Shown here: in pieces, positions 46,934 through 56,050 of the stretch | Position numbering within the stretch: position 1 is the first letter of the stretch | How the letters are laid out: every line of letters begins with the position of its first letter | Assembly: GCA_963665195.1 (NCBI GenBank) | Contig: OY762070.1 | Location: forward strand, 372,001-436,000 | Direction of reading: 5' to 3' | Length of the DNA: 64,000 nt | Origin: VXYL01 sp963665195 | GTDB taxonomy: Bacteria; Pseudomonadota; Gammaproteobacteria; Pseudomonadales; Azotimanducaceae | Translations under genes and position numbers: made by a program | Notes under the pieces: generated by a model | The model's input: the letters and a program-made list of their open reading frames with translations, nothing else | The model's database searches: none | What the model was told of the DNA's origin: nothing

Positions 46934-48080
46934 GGGTGACGACGAACTCGTTGCCCTGCAGCTCGAAGGACGGCTCGCTGCCGTTGTGCTGGCGGAGCAG
47001 GTGGATCACCCGCGGAATGCCGCTGCCCGCGTCCGTGCCGAGACCGCGCTTGAAGAGCAGGTTGTAGAGGGTAGGGTTGCGCAGGACGTGAACGCCGCTG
47101 CCGAGTTGCTCCGTGCGCACGGAGTTGGGCAGCCGGCCCGGCGTGCGCACTTCCAAGCGATCGGCGAAGACGATCAGCCGGATGGGGCCGGAGATCGTGT
47201 AGTCGCGATGCGCAAGCGCGTTGACGAGCACCTCGCGCTGCACATCCATAGGGAACTCGAGCACGACCTCGGGTTCGATGCCGCGAACCTCGTGGCGTCG
47301 GAACAGATTGAAGTCGAGGAACCGAAGACAGTCCTGCAGGATGTCGAACAGCCTTCCTTCGATGCGCTTCTGGTCGCTAGGCGGCGTGGCGATGTCGGTG
47401 CCGCCGATTCGCAGGGCGGAGACGTACGCGTGGGGCAGGTGGCGCTGCGGTTCCCGACCGAGCAGCAGCATTCCTGCCGCGGTCAGCCGCGCCACGCCTT
47501 CCACTGGGCGTGCGAGTCCCCAGTTCTCGAGGAGACGTTCGCCGTGAATCCCGGGTACGGGGACGCCTTGCTGGGTGATCGCGCCAAGCATCTCGTCGAA
47601 CGCCTGCTGATCCACATCCGCAAGGGAACTGCCGAGCACCGGCGACTCGTCGTAGAAATGGCTGCCCGTGGCTTGGAACAGCCGCAGCAGTTCCTCCCGC
47701 GATGCATGGCGGCGACCGGACGACGTGCGGATGTAGTGAACGCCGCGGTTGGTCCGATAGGGACGCGAGTCGCCCGTCGGTATGCTCACCGCGACTACCA
47801 CGCGATCTTCGAGGGGCAGTGTCTCTTGCAGGACGGTCACGGGCGGGGAGCAATTGTTGTAGGCCACGTTGTCGACGAACTGCAACGCGCGGTCGAGTTC
47901 GTCGCCGGGGATGCCCAAGGGTTCGCCATCGTCGCGGACGCCCAGCAGCAGCCGCCCGCCGTCCGAGTTCGCGAAGGCGACGATCGCGGCAGCGAAGTCG
48001 TCCGGCCTGACGGGCCACTCCTTGAACTCCGTGTGGAGGCCCTCGCCGCGAGCGAGCAGATCGCGGAGCGAAGGCGTCAT
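46866..48080 (-). CDS. Schlafen/AlbA_2-domain regulator with GHKL ATPase-like domain
   Basis: Protein of 404 residues. The N-terminal AlbA_2 (Schlafen AAA_4) domain has LHTEFKEWPVRPDDFAAAIVAFANSDGGRLLLGV. The C-terminal HATPase_c_4 region has REVLVNALAHRDYTISGPIRLIVFADRLEVRTPGRLP. Such proteins are usually annotated as putative DNA-binding transcriptional regulators. Its last 68 bp run tail-to-tail over the HEPN gene. The 240-bp gap to rarA holds no recognised gene. Confidence 0.88.
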   Translation of the reverse strand: MTPSLRDLLARGEGLHTEFKEWPVRPDDFAAAIVAFANSDGGRLLLGVRDDGEPLGIPGDELDRALQFVDNVAYNNCSPPVTVLQETLPLEDRVVVAVSIPTGDSRPYRTNRGVHYIRTSSGRRHASREELLRLFQATGSHFYDESPVLGSSLADVDQQAFDEMLGAITQQGVPVPGIHGERLLENWGLARPVEGVARLTAAGMLLLGREPQRHLPHAYVSALRIGGTDIATPPSDQKRIEGRLFDILQDCLRFLDFNLFRRHEVRGIEPEVVLEFPMDVQREVLVNALAHRDYTISGPIRLIVFADRLEVRTPGRLPNSVRTEQLGSGVHVLRNPTLYNLLFKRGLGTDAGSGIPRVIHLLRQHNGSEPSFELQGNEFVVTLTRPPADTAARPTPPPGGPSSG

Positions 48081-48322
48081 CGGATGGGCCGGGTCGTGTG
48101 CAACGTCGAATCCTAGGGCGCGGCGGCGCTTCTCGAATCGCTATCGGGGCGAATGTCCTTGCGGCACCATTGTGCGCCCGGCGACCGGCGCGGTAAAGGC
48201 GGTGGTGCTTCGTGTGCTTCGTCGAGCCACGAAAGGCGTGCCGGTGGCTTGCGGCCGGCACAGTGGTCGGCCTGCCGTGCGATAGACTGCGAGCGTTCGT
48301 TTCGAGGCGTCGCCTGCGGGCC

Positions 48323-49621
48323 ATGGGAATGTTCGAGCAGCCATCGCACAGCATTGACCCAGCGGCGCGGCCGCTCGCGGACCGCATGAGGCCGTCGCGC
48401 CTTGCGGATTTCGTGGGCCAGAAGCATCTGCTCGGCGACGGGCGGCCGCTCAAGGAACTGGCCGAGCGTGGCAGCATCCACTCGATGATCTTCTGGGGAC
48501 CGCCGGGCACCGGCAAGACGACGCTGGCCAAGCTCTTGGCGGATGCCGCCGAAACGCGCTGGCGGAGCCTGTCGGCGGTGCTGGCCGGGGTGAAGGACGT
48601 GCGCGCCGCCATCGCCGAGGCGGAGGCCTTCCCCGAGACACGCACGGTGCTCTTCATCGACGAGGTGCATCGCTTCAACAAGGCGCAGCAGGATGCCTTT
48701 CTGCCGCATGTGGAAAAGGGCACCGTCACCTTCGTCGGCGCCACCACCGAGAATCCGTCGTTCGAGGTGAACGCGGCGCTGCTGTCCCGCGCCCGGGTCT
48801 ACGTCTTGCAGCCGCTGGCCGATGCCGACATCGAAATGCTGCTGCGTCGGGCGGCGGAGAAGGACCTTCGCATCGACTTGGCGGCGGAGGCGGTGGCGCG
48901 GCTCGTGGCGCTGTCGGACGGCGATGCGCGGCGAGCGCTGAGCACGTTGGAGATCGCCGCCCAGCTCGCCGGCGAGACCGTTGAAGCCGAGCATGTCGAG
49001 CAGGCGAGCGGCCAGTCCTACCGGCGCTTCGACAAGGGGGGCGATGCGTTCTACGACCAGATTTCGGCGCTCCACAAAGCCGTGCGGGGGAGCGCGCCGG
49101 ATGCCGCGCTCTACTGGCTGGCGCGGATGCTCGACGGCGGCTGCGATCCGCTCTACGTGGCGCGGCGGCTGGTGCGGGTGGCGAGCGAAGACATCGGCAA
49201 TGCCGATCCGCGGGGCTTGCAGCTTGCCGTCGATGCCTGGGATGCCTACCACCGCCTCGGCTCGCCGGAAGGGGAACTGGCACTGGCCCAGGCCGTCCTC
49301 TACCTCGCCAGCGTACCGAAGAGCAACGCGGTGGAAACCGCTTTCGGGAAGGCGATGGAGTATGTGCGCAAGCACCCGTCGCATCCTGTGCCGCTGCGGC
49401 TGCGCAATGCGCCCACGCGGCTCATGGAGGGGTTGGGCCACGGCAAGGGCTACCGCTACGCCCACGCGGAGGAGGGCGCCTACGCCGCCGGCGAGCGCTA
49501 CTTCCCGGACGAAATGCCGGACCAGACCTTCTACGAACCGACGGACCGCGGCTTGGAGGCGAAGATCGGCGCGCGCCTGGCCAGCCTTCGGGAGCGCGAT
49601 CGGGATGCCCGGGCCCGCTGA
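48323..49621 (+). CDS. rarA: Replication-associated recombination protein RarA
   Basis: AAA+ ATPase of the clamp-loader/RuvB clade acting at stalled forks, 432 residues. DRMRPSRLADFVGQKHLLG is the typical start, Walker A is GPPGTGKT (59-66), Walker B is LFIDEVHRFNKAQQDAFL, sensor 1 is FVGATTENPSFE, and the C-terminal tetramerisation domain includes ASEDIGNADPRGLQ. The start ATG-GGA-ATG is within a few bases certain. Confidence 0.95.
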   Translation: MGMFEQPSHSIDPAARPLADRMRPSRLADFVGQKHLLGDGRPLKELAERGSIHSMIFWGPPGTGKTTLAKLLADAAETRWRSLSAVLAGVKDVRAAIAEAEAFPETRTVLFIDEVHRFNKAQQDAFLPHVEKGTVTFVGATTENPSFEVNAALLSRARVYVLQPLADADIEMLLRRAAEKDLRIDLAAEAVARLVALSDGDARRALSTLEIAAQLAGETVEAEHVEQASGQSYRRFDKGGDAFYDQISALHKAVRGSAPDAALYWLARMLDGGCDPLYVARRLVRVASEDIGNADPRGLQLAVDAWDAYHRLGSPEGELALAQAVLYLASVPKSNAVETAFGKAMEYVRKHPSHPVPLRLRNAPTRLMEGLGHGKGYRYAHAEEGAYAAGERYFPDEMPDQTFYEPTDRGLEAKIGARLASLRERDRDARAR

Positions 49622-49622
49622 C

Positions 49623-50996
49623 CTAAGGTGCCTTCAACTGCGTCTGCGCGATCCGCTCCAAAGTGCGTAGGCGCAGTTCGTCCTCCACCGTGCGCATCTC
49701 CGGCAGGCCCGCCAGATTGCGCGTCTCCTGCGGATCGGCGGCTCGGTCGAAGAGCAGATAGACGCGGCCTTCCCGGTTGAGCGCCATCTTCCACTCCTCG
49801 GTCATCAGCATGAACTCGCCGCGGAACTCAGAGAGCGCGTCCTCGCGATGCGATCCGCCGTCCAGCGCCGGCAGCAGCGAGCGGGCAAACTGGCGGTGCT
49901 CCAGGTCGCCGCCGGCCAGTTCGACCAGGGTCGGCCCCAGATCGCAGTTCTCCGCCAGCGCGTCGCTCACCATGCCGCCGTTCGTGGCAGTGGCCGGCGT
50001 GCGCACCAGGAGCGGCACGCGCAAGGCGCCGTCCAGGAAGTTCATCTTGTAGATGAGCCCCCAGTCGCCGTTCATCTCGCCGTGGTCCGAGGTGAACGCG
50101 ATCACCGTATTGTCGAGTTCGCCGCGCGCCTCGATGGCGGCGAGGATGTCGCCGATCTGATCGTCGATCAGGCGCACATTGCCGGCGTAGTTGGCGCGCA
50201 TCGCAGCCTCGTCGCCGGGCTCCAGCGCCGGCGAGCTGTTGGCCATGTAATAGTCCAGCCAGCCTTGCGGACGGTTTTGGTCGTGGGCGGGACGCGGCAC
50301 CGGCGGCGGCATGGCGTCGGGGTCGAACTGGCTGGCGTAGGGCTCCGGCGCATCCCACGGCTCGTGCGGGCCGCCGAAGCTCACCCAGCATAGCCACGGC
50401 TCGTCGCGGTCGTAGGCTTCGAGGTAGCGCTTCGCCTGCTGGCCGACGTAGACGTCCGCATAGTCCTCAAGCGGCAGCACGGAGGGTCGGGAGACGTGCG
50501 GCTTGTTCGCGAAGCGCTCGGCGAAGTCCTCCCGGTAGGCATCGAGCAGGCCCTTGTCCTGCCACATGGCCGTCATATGACTCATCACCTGCGCGCTGGC
50601 ACGGGGTCCGCCGATCTCGTCCACGTCGTCTAGGCCGTAGGCGTTCAGCAGGCATTCGCGCTCGCGCAGGTCGCCGCGATGCGGATGCAGGTGCGTCTTG
50701 CCGAACAGGCTGGTGCGGTAGCCGAGGTCGCGGATGGCGCGCATCCAGGTGGGCGCGTCTTCGGGCATCGTGTAGTTGACGTTGCTCCACACCGCGTTGT
50801 TGTGCGGGTAGCGGCCGGTGGCGAGGGTCACCCGGGCGGGGATGCAGATCGGCGTGGTGGTGATGCACTGCGTGAAACGCACGCCCTCGGCGGCGATGCG
50901 GTCCAGCGCGGGCGTCGTCACCCAGTCGCCGCTCGTGCCCATGGCGTCCCAGCGCTGCTGGTCGGTCATGATGAACAGGATGTTGGGTTTGGTCAT
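49623..50996 (-). CDS. Type I sulfatase
   Basis: Sulfate-ester hydrolase of 457 residues. The formylglycine motif C-x-P-x-R is Cys51-Ile-Pro-Ala-Arg55, followed by VTLATGRYPHN. Metal ligands are in IMTDQQRWD and TSDHGEMNGDWGL. There is no signal peptide, so it is probably cytoplasmic and needs a formylglycine-generating enzyme or anaerobic maturase from elsewhere in the genome. The substrate may be a sulfated glycan or a choline-type ester. It converges on rarA with a 1-bp gap. Confidence 0.92.
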   Translation of the reverse strand: MTKPNILFIMTDQQRWDAMGTSGDWVTTPALDRIAAEGVRFTQCITTTPICIPARVTLATGRYPHNNAVWSNVNYTMPEDAPTWMRAIRDLGYRTSLFGKTHLHPHRGDLRERECLLNAYGLDDVDEIGGPRASAQVMSHMTAMWQDKGLLDAYREDFAERFANKPHVSRPSVLPLEDYADVYVGQQAKRYLEAYDRDEPWLCWVSFGGPHEPWDAPEPYASQFDPDAMPPPVPRPAHDQNRPQGWLDYYMANSSPALEPGDEAAMRANYAGNVRLIDDQIGDILAAIEARGELDNTVIAFTSDHGEMNGDWGLIYKMNFLDGALRVPLLVRTPATATNGGMVSDALAENCDLGPTLVELAGGDLEHRQFARSLLPALDGGSHREDALSEFRGEFMLMTEEWKMALNREGRVYLLFDRAADPQETRNLAGLPEMRTVEDELRLRTLERIAQTQLKAP

Positions 50997-51043
50997 GGCG
51001 GTGGGATACTCTTAGGCAGTTGGGCGTGCGTAAGGTTGGCCGG

Positions 51044-51928
51044 ATGGCGGAGCAAATTCAACGGATGCGTACCGGGGCGGGCTTCATCGCCGCCCTGGAC
51101 CAGAGCGGCGGCAGCACGCCGAGGGCGCTCAAGGCCTACGGGGTCGACGAATCCGCCTACGCGAACGAGGCGCAGATGTTCGATCTGGTTCATGCGATGC
51201 GCACCCGCATCGTCACCAACGCGAACTTCGACGGGGACCGCGTGCTGGGCGCGATCCTGTTCCAGAATACGCTCGATCGGGAGATGCAGGGCGCACCGAC
51301 CAGCGAGTACCTGTGGCAGGAGAAGCGCATCCTGCCGTTCCTCAAGGTGGACTACGGCCTGCGCGACGTGCAAGCGGGCGTGCAGACGATGAAGCCGGTG
51401 CCGGACCTTGGCGAGCGGCTGCCGAAGGCGCGCGCCAAGGATGTCTTCGGTACGAAGATGCGCTCGGTCATCCAATCGGCGAACCCGGACGGCATTGCTG
51501 CGGTGGTGGCGCAGCAGTTCGAACTGGCGCGCGAGATCCTCGGTCACGGACTGGTGCCCATCGTCGAGCCCGAGGTGGACATCAACGCGCCGGACAAAGC
51601 CGCCTGCGAGGCGCTGCTGCGCGACGGCCTGCGGCGGGCGCTCGACGAACTGGGCAGCGACCTGCCCATCATGTTCAAGCTGACGCTGCCGGAGGAAGCC
51701 AACTACTACGCCGAGTTCTGCGCCCACCCCAAGGTGCTGCGCGTGGTCGCGCTGTCGGGCGGCTACTCCCGGGAGACGGCGAACGCCAAGCTCGCCGCCA
51801 ACGACGGCGTGATCGCGAGCTTCTCCCGGGCGCTCACCGAGGGCCTTCGAGCGGACATGGACGACGCGGCCTTCGCGGCAGCGCTCGATGCATCCATCGC
51901 CAGCATCGCAGCCGCCTCGAACGCCTGA
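51044..51928 (+). CDS. Class I fructose-bisphosphate aldolase
   Basis: Schiff-base aldolase of 294 residues cleaving fructose 1,6-bisphosphate. Motifs are IAALDQSGGSTPRAL, GAILFQNTLDREM, LPFLKVDYGL, VPIVEPEVDI, MFKLTLPEEAN with the probable Schiff-base Lys, and VVALSGGYSRE. These match the bacterial class I (COG3588) group. AAGG precedes the ATG at 51044. It is divergent from the sulfatase by 47 bp. Confidence 0.92.
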   Translation: MAEQIQRMRTGAGFIAALDQSGGSTPRALKAYGVDESAYANEAQMFDLVHAMRTRIVTNANFDGDRVLGAILFQNTLDREMQGAPTSEYLWQEKRILPFLKVDYGLRDVQAGVQTMKPVPDLGERLPKARAKDVFGTKMRSVIQSANPDGIAAVVAQQFELAREILGHGLVPIVEPEVDINAPDKAACEALLRDGLRRALDELGSDLPIMFKLTLPEEANYYAEFCAHPKVLRVVALSGGYSRETANAKLAANDGVIASFSRALTEGLRADMDDAAFAAALDASIASIAAASNA

Positions 51929-51969
51929 GCATCCTCGGCCACCGCAGCCGAGTGGCGGCAGGATAGCCA

Positions 51970-53217
51970 ATGAGCCCGCCGCGCCCGATCAACGCCAGCC
52001 GGGCGCTGGCGTTCATTTTCGTCACGGTGCTGCTGAACTCCATCGGCTTCGGCATCATCCTGCCGGTGCTGCCGGAGCTCATCGTCGACGTCACCGGCGA
52101 GCCGCTGCACCAGGCCGCCCGCTACGGCGGCTGGCTGGCCTTCGTCTACGCGCTGATGCAGTTTTTCTTCGCCCCGGTGGCGGGCAATCTGTCGGACCGC
52201 TTCGGGCGCCGCCCGGTGCTCTTGGTCTCGCTCGCGGTATTCGGCATCGACTACCTCGTCATGGCGCTGGCGCCGACGCTTGCCTGGCTCTTCGTCGGGC
52301 GCATCGTCGCCGGCATGTCCGCGACCAGCTTCGGCATCGCCAACGCCTACATCGCCGACATCTTCCCGCCGGAGAAGCGGGCGCAGAACTTCGGCCTGAT
52401 GGGCGCGGCGTTCGGCGTCGGCTTCCTGCTCGGTCCCGTGATCGGCGGCTTCCTCGGCGAGTTCGGCCCGCGCACGCCGTTCTTCGCCACCGCCGCCATC
52501 GCGTTCGCGAACGTGCTCTTCGGCGCCCTGGTGCTGCCGGAGACGCTGAGCGCCGAGAATCGCCGACCGTTCCGCTTCGCGCGCGCCAATCCGCTCGGTG
52601 CGCTGCGCCAGATGCGCCGCTTCCCCGTGGTGCTCGCGATGCTCGGCGCCTACTTCCTGTACATGCTCGCGCACGATTCGCTGCCGGCCACCTGGTCGTT
52701 CTACGTGATGGAGCGCTTCGACTGGGGCCCGCGCGAGATCGGCGCATCGCTAGGCGCGGTGGGCGTGTGCATGCTGATCGTGCAGGGCTATCTGATCCGC
52801 CGCGTGATCCCGGCGTGGGGCGCCGAACGCACGGCGCTGGTGGGCCTCACGCTCTCTGCCGTGAGCTTCCTCGGCTACGCGCTGTCGCCGGCGGGATGGA
52901 TGATGTACGTATGGATCGTCCTCCATGCCGGCTCGGGCTTCGTGATGCCGGCGATCAACGGCATCATGTCGCGGCAGGTGCCGGCGAACGCCCAGGGCGA
53001 GTTGCAGGGCGTCGTCGGCAGCGTCGCGAGCAGCACGTTCGTCATCAGCCCGGTGGTGATGACGCAGCTCTTCGCCTACTTCTCCGCGCCGACCGCGCCG
53101 GTGTATTTCCCAGGCGCCGCGTTCGCACTGGCCGCGCTGCTGACCGCGGCAAGCGCCATCGTGCTGCTGCGGTTCTTCGCCGCAACGCCGCTGGAAAGAG
53201 CCGCCGACACGCCGTGA
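51970..53217 (+). CDS. MFS efflux transporter, TetA-like
   Basis: Twelve-helix drug:proton antiporter type, 415 residues. FGIILPVLPELIVDV starts helix 1, and the loop GNLSDRFGRRPVLLVS is the MFS motif A. The GPVIGGFLGEFGPRTPFF segment is the TetA/TCR signature region. It closely follows the aldolase (41 bp) but is probably functionally separate. Specific drug resistance cannot be inferred. Confidence 0.85.
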   Translation: MSPPRPINASRALAFIFVTVLLNSIGFGIILPVLPELIVDVTGEPLHQAARYGGWLAFVYALMQFFFAPVAGNLSDRFGRRPVLLVSLAVFGIDYLVMALAPTLAWLFVGRIVAGMSATSFGIANAYIADIFPPEKRAQNFGLMGAAFGVGFLLGPVIGGFLGEFGPRTPFFATAAIAFANVLFGALVLPETLSAENRRPFRFARANPLGALRQMRRFPVVLAMLGAYFLYMLAHDSLPATWSFYVMERFDWGPREIGASLGAVGVCMLIVQGYLIRRVIPAWGAERTALVGLTLSAVSFLGYALSPAGWMMYVWIVLHAGSGFVMPAINGIMSRQVPANAQGELQGVVGSVASSTFVISPVVMTQLFAYFSAPTAPVYFPGAAFALAALLTAASAIVLLRFFAATPLERAADTP

Positions 53218-53238
53218 GCCGGAGTCGCCCGCATCCGA

Positions 53239-53562
53239 TCACGCCTTCGTTCGCAAGCACTTGTCCGGATGCGGCAACCCGGCGAGCTTGGCGGCCGTGC
53301 CCGCGGCGTCGCCGGTGAACAGCCGCATCAGCGCCAGGCTCGAAGCCAGGTCTTCTCCTACGCGATCGCGCACAAGCCTCACCAGTGGGCGCATGGTCGG
53401 CGCGACGCCCGTTTCGGCATAGAAGGCGCGCAGAGCGCGGAGGACGCGCCAGTGGGCGTCGGTGAGGCCGATGCCTGCGTCGTTCGCAAGCGACTCGGCG
53501 ACCGAAGGCGACCAGGCGTCGGGGTCCGTCAGATGACGGTCCGCGTCGAGCTTCAGCGCCAT
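53239..53562 (-). CDS. tusE: Sulfur carrier TusE (DsrC family)
   Basis: Accepts persulfide from TusBCD and passes it to MnmA for 2-thiouridine at tRNA position 34. The protein has 107 residues: WSPSVAESLANDAGIGLTDAHWRVLRALRAFYAETGVAPTMR is the DsrC core. The active Cys is in LPHPDKCLRTKA. In TusE/DsrC this Cys is usually the penultimate residue; here five more residues follow. No second C-terminal Cys (as in sulfite-reductase DsrC) is seen. It is the last gene of tusDCBE. Confidence 0.92.
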   Translation of the reverse strand: MALKLDADRHLTDPDAWSPSVAESLANDAGIGLTDAHWRVLRALRAFYAETGVAPTMRPLVRLVRDRVGEDLASSLALMRLFTGDAAGTAAKLAGLPHPDKCLRTKA

Positions 53563-53810
53563 GTCACGCTGCGCTCGTGGCGTACCACCCAGTCCACGAA
53601 GTCGGCTTGGGCAAGCGGCTGCACCGCACCTGCGGAAATGCCGCGCTCGGCGGCATCGTCCTGCAGAATGCCAACGGTCGCGACCGTGGATTCAAGGCCG
53701 GGCAGGGCGAACACGCCGTTGCCTATCAGCACCAGGGCATCGCCTTCCGAGATGGCCGCGGTGCAGGACGCGGTCGCGCCGGGGTTCGACAGGATGTGCA
53801 GCGTCGCCAT
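53553..53810 (-). CDS. tusB: Sulfur relay subunit TusB
   Basis: Small DsrH/TusB-family subunit of the TusBCD hexamer, 85 residues: MATLHILSNPGA, then CTAAISEGDALVLIGNGVFA, ending FVDWVVRHERSVTW. The ATG at 53810 is 5 bp after the tusC stop, and the gene overlaps tusE by 10 bp. Confidence 0.9.
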   Translation of the reverse strand: MATLHILSNPGATASCTAAISEGDALVLIGNGVFALPGLESTVATVGILQDDAAERGISAGAVQPLAQADFVDWVVRHERSVTWR

Positions 53811-53815
53811 GCGCT

Positions 53816-54142
53816 TCAATCCGGCACGACGATGTCGTGGCGCGCCAAGAGGTCTCGGACGGCCGCCGCGTCCGCGACCTGTACGGGGAGCTGCAGCTCG
53901 CCGATAGCGAGGCCGCGGCTCGCGAGGCTCTCCTCGGCGACGTGCAGGTCCTCCACGTCGTACGTCGGCAAGGCCTTGATGGACGCCTGCCTGTTTTCCA
54001 GCCCGACCAGCTGGTAGACCCCGTCGTCCATGAACAGCACGCTGGTGCGCTGCTCGAACGCGCCCGACACCAGCATCAGATCCACCGTTTCGTCGGCGGC
54101 GGCGCCTGGCGGCTGGCGAATGAGGTAGAGAACATTTTTCAT
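53816..54142 (-). CDS. tusC: Sulfur relay subunit TusC
   Basis: DsrF/TusC-family subunit of TusBCD, 108 residues: NVLYLIRQPPGAAADETVDLMLVSGAFEQ and VLFMDDGVYQLVG. It is the structural partner of TusD and TusB, encoded 12 bp after tusD. Confidence 0.91.
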   Translation of the reverse strand: MKNVLYLIRQPPGAAADETVDLMLVSGAFEQRTSVLFMDDGVYQLVGLENRQASIKALPTYDVEDLHVAEESLASRGLAIGELQLPVQVADAAAVRDLLARHDIVVPD

Positions 54143-54154
54143 GACATCACCCCA

Positions 54155-54502
54155 TCAGAACGCGACCAGTCGGTCGGCCTCCTCCATGGCTTCGATGAGC
54201 TGGCCGAGGCCGACGATGGCGAAGCTCGCATCCACGGATTCCCCTTCCACGATGCCGCGGCGGGCGGCGGCGGCGATGCAGATGGCGAGCTCGAAGCCGC
54301 CGTCGCTGGCCAGCGCGGTCCAGTCCCCGCGAACGCCGTCCTCGTCGCTGGCGAAGCGGCAGCCGACCGCGACCGCATCCTTGTAGAAGAACACGCGCCC
54401 GATCCGGTGCCCGGCGGCGAGCGCGGCGCGGGCGAAGCGCAGGGCGCTTAGCGGTGCGTCCGTGGACTGCGGCGCACCTTGAACTAGGAGGTCGATGCGC
54501 AC
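54155..54502 (-). CDS. tusD: Sulfurtransferase TusD
   Basis: Catalytic subunit of TusBCD, DsrE family, 115 residues. It has IDLLVQGAPQSTDAPLSALRFARAALAAGH, then FFYKDAV, and the active Cys in FELAICIAAAARRGI. The start is taken as the GTG at 54502 so that the protein begins with the first conserved strand. First gene of tusDCBE. It is divergent from the TPR gene by 71 bp. Confidence 0.91.
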   Translation of the reverse strand: MRIDLLVQGAPQSTDAPLSALRFARAALAAGHRIGRVFFYKDAVAVGCRFASDEDGVRGDWTALASDGGFELAICIAAAARRGIVEGESVDASFAIVGLGQLIEAMEEADRLVAF

Positions 54503-54573
54503 GTCTATCGAGCCGTCGAGTCGTCCCAAGCGGGCGCTTAATATAGCCCACGGTACTCGCCACACGGCCCGCC

Positions 54574-55905
54574 ATGCTTGAGGATCGCTTCGGCCTGCCT
54601 GTCAGCAGCGCTTCCGCCCAGGCCGTCGCCCTGAACGACGCGGCCACCGACCGGCTGTTCGCCTTGCAGCCGGGCGCGGAGGCGTTGGCGGACGAAGCGC
54701 TGGCGCTCGATGGCGATTTCGCCCTCGCGCACTGCACGAAGGCTCGGGCGCTGTTGAGCCGGGGCGCGGCGGCCGAAGGGCGGGCATTCGCCGCGCAGGC
54801 TGCGGAGCTAGCCGCCGTGCTGCCACCCCGCGAGCGAGGCTACGCGCAGATCGTCCGCAAGGCGGTCCACGGCGAGGCTGATGCCTTGGCGCTGGTCTAC
54901 GCCCACGCGGCCGAGTTTCCCCGCGACGCCGTGCCGCTATCCTTCGCGCTCGGCGTGTACGGCCTGCTCGGCTTCGGCGGTTTTCGTGATTTCCCACTCC
55001 GGCAGGTCGCCCTGCTGGACTCGGTGGCCGCGGCATGGCACGAAGACTGGTGGTTCCTCGCCGCCTGCGGCTGGGCGAAGGTGGAGGCGGGCGACGCTGG
55101 GGCCGGGATCGCCATGCTCGACCGCGCTCTGGAACTCAATCCGCAGAACGCCAACGCGGTACACGGCCGGGCGCATGGCTACTACGAGCAGGGCCATGCG
55201 GCGGCGGGGGAGGCGTTCATCGCCCGCTGGCTGCCGAGCTACGACCGCGCCGCGGTCCTGCACGGCCACTTGGCGTGGCATCAGGCGCTGTTCGCGCTGC
55301 AGCAGGGCGAAGCGGAGCGGGCGCTCGCCATCTATCGGGATGCCGTGGCGCCGTCGGCGTCCAAGTCGCTGCCGATGTTCATCCTGATCGATTGCGCCGC
55401 CTTCGCGCTGCGCGCCGCGATCTGCGGCCATCCGCTCTCGCGCGAGGAACAGCAGGGCCTTGCCGCCTACGCCAAGGAGCGCTTCCCCGCGCCGGGCGTG
55501 CCGTTCGTCAACATCCACTTGGCGATGGCGCATGCGCTGGCGGGCGAGTGGGAGGGCCTCGGCGCGTTGCGCGAGGGCGTGGCAGAGCGCTTGCAGGCGG
55601 GTTCCCAGGCCTCGGGCCCGGTGGTGGAGGCAGTCTGCGAAGCTGTCGCGTCCTTCGCCGCGCAGAACTACGCGCAGGCGGCGGCGCGCCTCGCCGTGGC
55701 CCTGCCGGATGCCGCGCGGCTCGGCGGCAGCGGAGCGCAGCGCGACGTGCTGATCGATCTGGCGATCGCCGCGCATCTGCGCGCCGGCGAGGACGCTGCG
55801 GCACGGGCATTGGCCGGCGCCCGGTGGACCGAACGCGCGTCGCATCTCGACGATCAGTGGCTGCGGCGAATGCGGGAAGCGCGCTCAGGCTGCACGCAAT
55901 CTTGA
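54574..55905 (+). CDS. TPR protein, TTC38-like
   Basis: Alpha-helical repeat protein of 443 residues. LEDRFGLPVSSASAQAVALNDAATDRLFALQPGAEALADEAL and the middle AWHEDWWFLAACGWAKVEAGDAGAGIAMLDRALELNPQNANAVHGRAHGYYEQG follow the pattern of the TTC38 tetratricopeptide family. There is no signal peptide, so it is probably cytoplasmic. The function of the family in bacteria is unknown to me. Promoter elements should lie in the 71-bp gap shared with tusD. Confidence 0.82.
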   Translation: MLEDRFGLPVSSASAQAVALNDAATDRLFALQPGAEALADEALALDGDFALAHCTKARALLSRGAAAEGRAFAAQAAELAAVLPPRERGYAQIVRKAVHGEADALALVYAHAAEFPRDAVPLSFALGVYGLLGFGGFRDFPLRQVALLDSVAAAWHEDWWFLAACGWAKVEAGDAGAGIAMLDRALELNPQNANAVHGRAHGYYEQGHAAAGEAFIARWLPSYDRAAVLHGHLAWHQALFALQQGEAERALAIYRDAVAPSASKSLPMFILIDCAAFALRAAICGHPLSREEQQGLAAYAKERFPAPGVPFVNIHLAMAHALAGEWEGLGALREGVAERLQAGSQASGPVVEAVCEAVASFAAQNYAQAAARLAVALPDAARLGGSGAQRDVLIDLAIAAHLRAGEDAAARALAGARWTERASHLDDQWLRRMREARSGCTQS

Positions 55906-56050
55906 TGGGCGATCGGCAACGCGGTAAGGTCCGCGCCGTGTTGAGTGCAGCGCGAACGCGACGCTGTGGAATCAAGTCCGGGCCGGTTCAGGCACGGCGA
56001 CGCACTTGACGTGCGATCCGGTCGGATCGAGGAATCCAAGGAGAGAACTC

